NCBI RefSeq assembly: GCF_030527935.1
Contig: NZ_JAUMZV010000031.1
Location: forward strand, 1 to 25,886
Origin: Kingella sp. (in: b-proteobacteria)
GTDB lineage: Bacteria; Pseudomonadota; Gammaproteobacteria; Burkholderiales; Neisseriaceae
DNA: 25,886 nt
Direction: 5' to 3'
This document shows positions 7,494 through 13,551 of this stretch, one piece after another; within the stretch, counting starts at the first letter, position 1; each line of letters starts with the position of its first letter. Both the position numbers and the translations under genes were made by a program. The notes below the pieces were generated by a model. It saw only the letters and a list, made by a program, of their open reading frames with translations. It was not told the origin of the DNA and did no database searches.

Positions 7494-7505
7494 AAGCAGC
7501 CTGCA
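7494..7505 (+). repeat. DNA uptake sequence, AAGCAGCCTGCA form
   Basis: This is a second exact AAGCAGCCTGCA, again placed just after a common-form copy, as at 6896/6915. It opens the 274-bp stretch 7493-7766 before the first lipoprotein gene, in which I see no gene. Confidence 0.65.
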
Positions 7506-7677
7506 CCCGCTTAAATTAGAGAAGAAGCCCGTAAAATTGCCGAATATTAACGGATGGGCGTGGCATACCGCCACCATCCCCCTTCTTTCCGATTGCCTGC
7601 AAATCCACCGTCTGCCGTTAATCCCAAAAAGCTCCGCCAAAAAAACAGGGCAGGGCACAGATGAAAATAACCGTTTC

Positions 7678-7689
7678 AGGCAGCCTGAA
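7678..7689 (+). repeat. DNA uptake sequence upstream of the first lipoprotein gene
   Basis: This is an exact dyad-symmetric AGGCAGCCTGAA about 80 bp before the 7767 start. Confidence 0.8.
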
Positions 7690-7766
7690 AATTGTAAAGT
7701 GTCGGGTTGCCAATCTAATCTTGGCATACTGCCTAATGGGTTGAAATAAAAAGGAACAAATATCTG

Positions 7767-8708
7767 ATGCGCCGTCTAGTACAAATCCTTGCTGTCTTGT
7801 TGCCTTTTAGCCTCTCTTCCTGCTCCCGGGCGGCAGAGAAAACCGAAGCGGCCCAACCCGAACCGTCCCGGCCGGTCCAAACCTCCGCCCCCGCAGCAAA
7901 AGCGGAGGGCTACGAACGCGACCCGCGCTTTACCGAACCCGACATCATCGCCGCACTGGGCGGACGCAAAGTCAAAATGTCGCCCTACATCGTACAGGAC
8001 GTGGCCTATACCGACACCCCCAGCCCGTTTTCGGACGAATACGGCAGCTACAAATACCCCGAACCCAGCTATGAAAACCAGCTTTCCGACTTCGGCTTTT
8101 ATCTGGACTATGCCAAGGGCAAAGTGCGGGACGTACGCAACGAAGGCAATTTTTACGAAGAGGAACGGCAGTCGGGCACGTCTTGGGTCTTGGTCGGCAT
8201 CGGCAACAACACCCACCCGCTGGACAAGGCGGCGGACCGGTACGACAAATTTTTAAACCAGTGGTATTTCAGCAAGGTGGACTATCTTCCCGACTACCGC
8301 CGCCGTGCGGATAAGCCGTACGGACTGGAAGCCTATTACCGCCCTAGAACAGACGAAAAGACGGGCAGGCCTTACAAAAACATACGCCTCAGCAGTAGGG
8401 ACTGGGACGACCTGTTTTTGGAGCGGGATGCCCGGGGGTATATCCGCACCTATATCTTCTGTACCATCAAGCTGGACGTACCCAACCCGCCGTGCAGGCA
8501 AAGGGTTTTGGTTCGGGAAAACGGTTTGGACATCGAACTGGCAATACTCCACAGCCGCCATCTTCTACACGACTGGAAGCGAATAGAGCGCGAGGCCATG
8601 AAGGTGGTTTACGGCTTTATCGCCGCCGCCGAGGCGGACATTGCGGCAAAAAAGAACGGGACGGCTTCACCGGCACCCTCTCTACCAACATCATTAAGGA
8701 AGGACTAA
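7767..8708 (+). CDS. Lipoprotein, putative immunity protein for the adjacent effector
   Basis: The 313-residue product starts with a lipoprotein signal peptide: MRR, then a hydrophobic core, then the lipobox SLSSC with C19 as the likely lipidated residue. A Pro/Ala-rich linker (about 25-50) leads into a soluble domain rich in Tyr and Asp, with DYLPDYRRRADKPYGLEAYY and a C-terminal segment around PNPPCRQRVLV and LHDWKRIE. I do not recognise the domain family. Only three bases separate its stop from the ATG of the 8712 gene, so the two are co-translated. By position and export it is most simply an immunity protein facing the periplasm. The RBS AAAAGGAAC is clear. Function is inferred from context. 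Confidence 0.75.
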   Translation: MRRLVQILAVLLPFSLSSCSRAAEKTEAAQPEPSRPVQTSAPAAKAEGYERDPRFTEPDIIAALGGRKVKMSPYIVQDVAYTDTPSPFSDEYGSYKYPEPSYENQLSDFGFYLDYAKGKVRDVRNEGNFYEEERQSGTSWVLVGIGNNTHPLDKAADRYDKFLNQWYFSKVDYLPDYRRRADKPYGLEAYYRPRTDEKTGRPYKNIRLSSRDWDDLFLERDARGYIRTYIFCTIKLDVPNPPCRQRVLVRENGLDIELAILHSRHLLHDWKRIEREAMKVVYGFIAAAEADIAAKKNGTASPAPSLPTSLRKD

Positions 8709-8711
8709 ACC

Positions 8712-9779
8712 ATGCGTCAGCCACTAACATTAAACGACATCCAACGTTATGAAAACGACATCAAACACCACGGCGTAGAAGGCGTCGTCCGCACCTATAC
8801 CGACCTGCTCAACAAGGGCTACAAATATGCGGGCTGGGCGCGCGGTGTGGCGCAGGCGGAAGGGCTGTCCCTGGACAGCCTGCCGCACGGCTCCGTGGCG
8901 GGACGCGCGGCGGTCATGTTTATGAAAAACCGTTCCGGCCGCGACTTTACCCGTGCTGAGTTGGACAGTATCCGTATCGATATGGCACAGGGCTATTTGG
9001 ATTTTCTAAAAACCACCGTTGGCCATACGCCCCGAGACATTCCGTTTAAGGAAATGCGGGATTTCCACCAAGACGTTTTCAGGAAGCACGGTCTGGACAT
9101 CAACGACTGGACATTGGAAACGCCGATGAAGCTGATCGGCAAATACGAAGGCGGTGCGGTGCGCGACAGGATATGGGAGAAGCTGCGGGAAACGGGCGGC
9201 GAAGGCGCGGCCGCGCTGTGGCAGAGCAACGAACTGTATTTTGCGGTGCGGGACTATGCCGGCGGTACGATTTATTTCGACAGCCGGAACAACAGGGTGG
9301 AAAACTCATTCGTAGATGCGGTGGAGCGCAACAAGGCGGAAACTGCGAAAGAAATACTGACAGGAGAGTGGCAAGGCAACTTTGAGACTGCCGACCTGGT
9401 CATGAGAGACCAATTCCGCAGCCGTACTATTGACAGCACGGACAGAGATGAAGCGCAGGCATGGCTGAAAACCGCCAGCCGTTTCAAACCCTTGCTGCTG
9501 AGTGAGGAAGAACCCGTCCGCGACACGGAATACGCACAATCCGTGCGGCAGGGCAGCCTGAACGACAGGATAAACAGCCTGACCGCCGCCCTCCGGGCCG
9601 GACATCCGGACGCACTGAAAGAGTTTGTCGGTGCCAACCGCACGGAACTGGAAGCCCTAAGCAGGCAGTCTGTTCTGGATGCGGAAACCATGAACCGTGC
9701 GGAACAGGCCCTGCTGGCGCAGGCTGCCCCCGCCCAAACCGAACGGCACGAAGCGCCGTCAAGGGGGATAACGAGATAA
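8712..9779 (+). CDS. Putative secreted effector of unknown activity with the shared C-terminal module
   Basis: The 355-residue product has no signal peptide and no membrane segment. Residues 1-280 belong to no domain I recognise. They include KGYKYAGWARGVAQAEG, DFHQDVFRKHGLDINDWTLE and KLIGKYEGGAVRDRIWEKL, which suggest a mostly helical fold. Residues 284-355 carry the module shared with the products of 10231-11007 and 17208-18023: an N-S-L, AAL.AG, AL.EFV, ELE.LS and AE..N pattern, then a polar tail ending in SRGITR. The preceding gene encodes a lipoprotein three bases upstream. The AAGGAAGGA ribosome binding site overlaps that gene's end. I infer an interbacterial toxin whose target lies in the periplasm or envelope, because its presumed immunity protein is exported. 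Confidence 0.7.
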   Translation: MRQPLTLNDIQRYENDIKHHGVEGVVRTYTDLLNKGYKYAGWARGVAQAEGLSLDSLPHGSVAGRAAVMFMKNRSGRDFTRAELDSIRIDMAQGYLDFLKTTVGHTPRDIPFKEMRDFHQDVFRKHGLDINDWTLETPMKLIGKYEGGAVRDRIWEKLRETGGEGAAALWQSNELYFAVRDYAGGTIYFDSRNNRVENSFVDAVERNKAETAKEILTGEWQGNFETADLVMRDQFRSRTIDSTDRDEAQAWLKTASRFKPLLLSEEEPVRDTEYAQSVRQGSLNDRINSLTAALRAGHPDALKEFVGANRTELEALSRQSVLDAETMNRAEQALLAQAAPAQTERHEAPSRGITR

Positions 9780-9810
9780 AACGGGATGATATGCCGCCAA
9801 GTCTGTTTTC

Positions 9811-9822
9811 AGGCAGCCTGAA
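9811..9822 (+). repeat. DNA uptake sequence between effector pairs
   Basis: This exact dyad-symmetric AGGCAGCCTGAA separates the first lipoprotein/effector pair from the second. Confidence 0.8.
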
Positions 9823-9871
9823 AAACATGAAATAAAAATGGATTATTTTTTGTTATAGAGTAGAGAGCACT

Positions 9872-10210
9872 ATGAAAAAAATCGGTATGCTGATTGCGGT
9901 AGTATTGGCTTCTTCCTGTGCTGGAACCGGAAATATCCGCAGTGAAGACGAAGCCCTTGCCTTGGTAAGGAAGTCGATTGTAAAAAACCGACTTACCGCG
10001 CTAAAAGAAGAATGTTATGTTTTTATTGTGGATGACAAGCCGTCATCCTATGAAATTGATGTTCGGGAAAAACATAACCGGGAATGCGGAGGCGACCCCA
10101 ATACGGCTCCCCGCCTGTTTGGCTATGTTGTAGATAAGAATACGGGTAAAATGAAGACCGACGGTTCTGTGCCGGATGAATATACCGGTGAATATAAAGA
10201 CATTGATTAA
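9872..10210 (+). CDS. Small lipoprotein, putative immunity protein for the glucosaminidase-like effector
   Basis: The 112-residue product starts with MKK, a hydrophobic stretch and a lipobox-like ASSC, with C16 as the probable lipidated residue. The mature part is short and charged. An N-terminal helix (SEDEALALVRKSIVKN) is followed by strands and two further cysteines (in EECYVF and NRECGG) that could pair in the periplasm. The ribosome binding site is GAGAG and the upstream DNA is AT-rich. The glucosaminidase-like effector gene begins 20 bp after the stop. Small exported proteins upstream of peptidoglycan hydrolase effectors are commonly their immunity proteins. Resemblance to a known lysozyme-inhibitor family is not evident by eye. 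Confidence 0.7.
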   Translation: MKKIGMLIAVVLASSCAGTGNIRSEDEALALVRKSIVKNRLTALKEECYVFIVDDKPSSYEIDVREKHNRECGGDPNTAPRLFGYVVDKNTGKMKTDGSVPDEYTGEYKDID

Positions 10211-10230
10211 CTTGACTAAGGAGTATTGTT

Positions 10231-11007
10231 ATGCCGACTAAAGAGCAAAGAGAAAAATTTATGGAAATCCGCAATGCGGCAAAAGCTGCGGGTATCGCAC
10301 ATCCTGAAATTATCGCAGCACAATGGGCGTTGGAGTCCGGCTGGGGAAAGAGAGAATCAGGAAAACACAACTATTGGGGTGTCAAAGCCGGGAACGGAGA
10401 CCCGGATAACCAAGAGAAAGGAACCGTACGGTGGACAAAGGAGAATATTAACGGCAGACAGGTAAGGATGCGGCAGAAATTCAAGGATTACGATTCGCTG
10501 GATGAGGCATTGCAAGACAGACAGAAATTTGTCTCCCGCAAAAACGGGAGATACGATAGAGCAGGCTATTTTCAGGCAGAGACGCCGGCAGAGGCGGCAG
10601 ATGCATTGCAGCGGGGTGGATATGCGACAGACCCCAATTATGCAAATAAATTAAAAAATATTTTGAGAAGCGTTGGGATTGATCCGAAAAAAACACAGAA
10701 TGATGAAGTTCTTTTGCAGTCGAACACCCAAATTAACAAGCCTGTTTCCTCCATTCATTCGAATGGTCAAAGCAGCTTTGCCGACAAGGTAAACAGCTTG
10801 GCTGCCGCATTACAGGCAGGCAATCCTTATGCTTTGAGAGAGTTTGTGAATGCAAATCATACCGAATTGGAAAGCCTCAGTAACCATTCCATTCGAAATG
10901 CGGAAGCACTGAACCAGATACAGCAGGCGGTATCGGTGCAGACCAATTCTGAAAAACCTCAACACAACCAACAGCATGAAACGACAGGAATGGGAGTGAG
11001 GAAATGA
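10231..11007 (+). CDS. Glucosaminidase-like peptidoglycan hydrolase effector with the shared C-terminal module
   Basis: Residues 1-155 of this 258-residue product resemble the glucosaminidase/FlgJ-type family (PF01832), which cuts the glycan strands of peptidoglycan. HPEIIAAQWALESGWGKRES carries the likely catalytic Glu (E35), then HNYWGVKA, a FKDYDSLDEAL segment and GGYATDPNYANKL near 129-141. There is no signal peptide, so it cannot reach its substrate through Sec unaided. After a polar linker (155-183), residues 184-258 carry the shared C-terminal module, ending in TTGMGVRK. The ribosome binding site is a perfect AAGGAG. Its stop overlaps the start of the next gene (ATGA). I infer a cell-wall-degrading toxin exported by a dedicated system, with the upstream lipoprotein as immunity. 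Confidence 0.85.
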   Translation: MPTKEQREKFMEIRNAAKAAGIAHPEIIAAQWALESGWGKRESGKHNYWGVKAGNGDPDNQEKGTVRWTKENINGRQVRMRQKFKDYDSLDEALQDRQKFVSRKNGRYDRAGYFQAETPAEAADALQRGGYATDPNYANKLKNILRSVGIDPKKTQNDEVLLQSNTQINKPVSSIHSNGQSSFADKVNSLAAALQAGNPYALREFVNANHTELESLSNHSIRNAEALNQIQQAVSVQTNSEKPQHNQQHETTGMGVRK

Positions 11008-11582
11008 TAGGGCAGGAACACCAGTTGCAACAGCTGATTGCGAATGTGGCGATTCTGCACAACGATCTGCAAAAACAGAGCGAGGATGCTTTGGGTTTGC
11101 AGCAGGAAGGGATAAGCCAGTTAAGGAACCAGCTTGCAGAAATAGACAAACTGTTGGCTGATGCTTTGGCAAAACAATTGTCGGATGTTTCAGAGAATCT
11201 CAAACAGGAGATTATTGAAGGCGGCAGGCAGGGGCTGGACGATTTTTCCAATCATTTGGAAGACTTGAAACGCCATATGAGCCATTTCGCAGAATTTGCT
11301 GCGGTAACCGAACAGCGGCTAAACCGTGCCAGCCGTTCCCTGATGCTGAAAATAGGCTGGCTTTTTGGAATAGTTTTAGGTGTGGTGCTTGGCGCAACGG
11401 TTTGGCTGGAAGTCCATTATGCTTCCGTTATCCGCCGCCATAAAATCGAAGCGGAAATTTTACAGCTTTATAATGAGGCCGATACCGTTCGCTGCGGAGA
11501 TTCGTTATGTGCAAAAGTCCAAAACGGAAATACGCCTGCTGAATATAGCAAACAAGGATATATTAAAATCAAAAAGAAATAA
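11004..11582 (+). CDS. Coiled-coil, single-span membrane protein (possibly mobilization-related)
   Basis: The 192-residue product has an N-terminal coiled coil (about residues 1-110, rich in Gln, Leu and Glu heptads), one transmembrane helix (about 115-136) and a C-terminal domain of about 55 residues with C164 and C169, probably periplasmic. Its ATG overlaps the TGA of the glucosaminidase-like effector, so translation is coupled. The layout recalls membrane-anchored accessory mobilization or relaxation proteins of small plasmids (MbeB/MobB-type), but I am not certain. If that is right it links the effectors to conjugation-type secretion. Alternatives are an adaptor for the effectors or an unrelated envelope protein. 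nuoJ starts 15 bp downstream. Confidence 0.6.
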   Translation: MIGQEHQLQQLIANVAILHNDLQKQSEDALGLQQEGISQLRNQLAEIDKLLADALAKQLSDVSENLKQEIIEGGRQGLDDFSNHLEDLKRHMSHFAEFAAVTEQRLNRASRSLMLKIGWLFGIVLGVVLGATVWLEVHYASVIRRHKIEAEILQLYNEADTVRCGDSLCAKVQNGNTPAEYSKQGYIKIKKK

Positions 11583-11597
11583 CGGGATAAAAATACC

Positions 11598-12251
11598 ATG
11601 ACTTTCCAACTCATCCTGTTCTATCTGTTTGCCGCCGTCATCCTATACGGCGCGCTGCAAACCGTAACCGCCAAAAACCCCGTGCACGCCGCGCTGCATT
11701 TGGTGCTCACTTTCTGCGCCTCCGCCATGATGTGGCTTCTGATGCAGGCCGAATTCCTCGGCATCACGCTCGTAGTCGTGTATGTCGGCGCGGTGATGGT
11801 GCTGTTCCTGTTTGTCGTGATGATGCTGAACATCGACGTGGAAGAAATGCGCCAAGGCTTCTGGCGGCACGCCCCTGCCGCGTTGGTGGTCGGCGTGCTG
11901 ATGGCCGCCCTGCTGATTGCCATCTTCCTTGCGCCCGACACCGCGCTCAGCCAGTTCGGCTTGATGAAAGACATCCCCGCCGATTACAGCAATGTGCGCG
12001 ATTTGGGCAAACAGATTTACACCGCCTATCTGCTGCCGTTTGAACTCGCGGCCGTGCTGCTCGTGCTCGGCATGGTGGCCGCCATTGCGCTGGTACACCG
12101 CAAAACGAACAATCCCAAACGCCAAGACCCGGCCGAACAGGTTAAAGTGTCCGCCGATAAAAACCGTATGCGCCTCGTGAAAATGGAAAGCGTGATGCAA
12201 ACCCCGACCACCCAGCCCGAACCTGCCGAAAATCTGGAGACCAAAGCATGA
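11598..12251 (+). CDS. nuoJ: NADH-quinone oxidoreductase subunit J
   Basis: NuoJ is a small membrane-arm subunit of complex I. The 217-residue product has five hydrophobic segments in the first 170 residues, with the conserved TLVVVYVGAVMVLFLFVVMM region at about 56-75, whose helix holds the pi-bulge in known structures. A charged cytoplasmic-type tail of about 50 residues ends the protein. It overlaps nuoK by four bases (ATGA). It follows the coiled-coil membrane gene by only 15 bp, so it would depend on read-through from upstream or on a promoter inside the accessory region. Confidence 0.96.
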   Translation: MTFQLILFYLFAAVILYGALQTVTAKNPVHAALHLVLTFCASAMMWLLMQAEFLGITLVVVYVGAVMVLFLFVVMMLNIDVEEMRQGFWRHAPAALVVGVLMAALLIAIFLAPDTALSQFGLMKDIPADYSNVRDLGKQIYTAYLLPFELAAVLLVLGMVAAIALVHRKTNNPKRQDPAEQVKVSADKNRMRLVKMESVMQTPTTQPEPAENLETKA

Positions 12252-12553
12252 TTACGCTGACCCACTATCTCGTCCTCGCCGCGCTCCTGTTCGGCATCAG
12301 CGCGATGGGGATTTACATGAACCGCAAAAACGTGCTCGTGCTGCTGATGTCCATCGAGCTTATGCTGCTGGCCGTGAACTTCAACTTCATCGCCTTCTCG
12401 CAATATTTGGGCGACACGGCAGGGCAGGTATTCGTGTTTTTCGTGCTTACCGTGGCCGCCGCCGAAAGCGCGATTGGTTTGGCGATTATGGTGCTGGTGT
12501 ACCGCAACCGCAAATCCATCGATATTGCCGATTTGGACAGCCTGAAAGGGTAG
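12248..12553 (+). CDS. nuoK: NADH-quinone oxidoreductase subunit K
   Basis: NuoK is the smallest antiporter-like subunit of the proton pathway. The 101-residue product has the normal length and three membrane helices. The two buried glutamates that matter for proton transfer in E. coli (E36, E72) correspond to E37 (MSIELMLLAVN) and E73 (AAAESAIGLA). It starts within the end of nuoJ. An inverted DUS pair right after the stop looks like a terminator, which would separate nuoJK from nuoL. Confidence 0.97.
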   Translation: MITLTHYLVLAALLFGISAMGIYMNRKNVLVLLMSIELMLLAVNFNFIAFSQYLGDTAGQVFVFFVLTVAAAESAIGLAIMVLVYRNRKSIDIADLDSLKG

Positions 12554-12555
12554 TT

Positions 12556-12589
12556 TTCAGGCTGCCTAAACGGCATAAGGCAGCCTGAA
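12556..12589. terminator. DUS-pair hairpin after nuoK
   Basis: TTCAGGCTGCCT (12556-12567) and AGGCAGCCTGAA (12578-12589) form a stem of at least 12 bp with a 10-base loop, extended by flanking T and A runs. It starts three bases after the nuoK stop. Confidence 0.7.
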
Positions 12590-12627
12590 AACGCCCAACC
12601 CCATAAAATTAAACAAGGACAACTCCC

Positions 12628-13001
12628 ATGAAAAAACTACTCGCCACCGCCGCATTAACATTCAGTCTCGCCGCCTACGCCCAAGCCGACACCGCCCCAT
12701 GATCGGCGGCGACAGCGATGCACACGGCTGCAAAGCGTCCGCAGGGCAAAGCTACTCCTTCCTGCTGAAAAAATGCGTGCAAGTGTTTGATGTCGCCCAA
12801 ATCAAACTCACCGACCCCAATAACGACACGCTCGCCGTTTACGGCATTCAATCCGCCAACAAAGCGCGCGTAGAACTCTTCGGCGCAGACATCGCCGAAA
12901 ACACCATTTTGCGCCAAACCAAACGCAGCTACGCATCAACAGACGGCAAAATCCGCCTGCAAAAAAGCAAACGCGGCTGGAAACTGCATCAGGCGAAATA
13001 A
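12628..13001 (+). pseudogene. Frameshifted gene for a small secreted protein (GGDxDxHGC family)
   Basis: An ATG at 12628 with an AAGGA ribosome binding site opens a clear signal peptide (MKKLLATAALTFSLAAYAQA) and then stops after DTAP at 12700-12702. A second frame, offset by one base, starts at 12699 and continues for 100 residues with MIGGDSDAHGCKASAGQSYS. That reads as the start of a mature domain seen in small exported proteins (GGDxDxHGCxxSAGxxW). Adding one C to the CCCC run at the junction would join the frames as DTAPMIGGD. So this is either a recent one-base deletion or a sequencing error. The intact protein would have about 124 residues. Function unknown. Confidence 0.75.
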
Positions 13002-13019
13002 GGGATTACGCTTAGCCAA

Positions 13020-13031
13020 AGGCAGCCTGAA
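13020..13031 (+). repeat. DNA uptake sequence upstream of the 13076 gene
   Basis: This is an exact AGGCAGCCTGAA, followed by AAAC. Confidence 0.8.
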
Positions 13032-13075
13032 AACGTAGTTTCAGCACAGTTCAACGAATTTTATAAAGAAATATC

Positions 13076-13477
13076 ATGCCAAGATTGTTAAATCCCATTC
13101 CAGACGGAACAAGACAAGCTCTCTTAAACACATCATTTGAAAATTTAGTGGTTACTTGGTTAATGCAAGATGGTTGGCAAGTATTTGTTCCCATGTTAGA
13201 CCATGGACATAAAACTGATGTGTTGATTTCAGATGGGCAACGATATTTCAGAATACAAATCAAAACAGTTGATGCCAATAAAGGTAAAAAGCAGGAAATC
13301 CACAATATGTGGGGCGATTGCAAAATTGATTACATCATTTATTTTGTTCGCAATGGCGAATGGGGCTATATCGTGCCAGCTTTTGCAGAAGTCAAAAAAA
13401 TGTTGAATGCGCCTGAACATAAAATGTTTTTATTAAAACGGAATGAATTTTTAACTGCCTTTCATACCGTAGATTGA
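13076..13477 (+). CDS. PD-(D/E)XK-like nuclease-fold protein
   Basis: The 133-residue product has the order of motifs of small PD-(D/E)XK nuclease-fold proteins resembling the group I intron-associated type. There is an N-terminal helix with E22 (TSFENLVVTWL), then D48 in HKTDVLI, then a QIK motif (Q61, K63 in YFRIQIKTVD), and after that strands with IDYIIYFV. The QxK variant replaces the more usual ExK. The DNA is visibly AT-richer than the flanking nuo genes, and no partner methylase or intron is seen nearby. It may be a stray homing or restriction-type nuclease, or a resolvase-like relative. It stands alone between nuoK and nuoL, between two uptake sequences. Confidence 0.65.
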   Translation: MPRLLNPIPDGTRQALLNTSFENLVVTWLMQDGWQVFVPMLDHGHKTDVLISDGQRYFRIQIKTVDANKGKKQEIHNMWGDCKIDYIIYFVRNGEWGYIVPAFAEVKKMLNAPEHKMFLLKRNEFLTAFHTVD

Positions 13478-13483
13478 TTTAAA

Positions 13484-13495
13484 AGGCAGCCTGAA
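13484..13495 (+). repeat. DNA uptake sequence upstream of nuoL
   Basis: This is an exact AGGCAGCCTGAA, seven bases after the stop of the nuclease-like gene. Confidence 0.8.
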
Positions 13496-13551
13496 AATCA
13501 AATAGCAACCCTAGCCATCAAAGATTAAAAGCTCCCCCTAAGGTTCACACC

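Noticed and set aside
9561..9776. The shared C-terminal module as a classical XVIPCD
   Set aside because: It is shorter, lacks the motifs I remember and has a basic rather than only Gln-rich end. A distant relation stays possible and needs a profile comparison.
12694..12700. Phase-variable C tract in the frameshifted gene
   Set aside because: Only four C are present, too short for typical slipped-strand switching; a plain mutation or read error is more likely.
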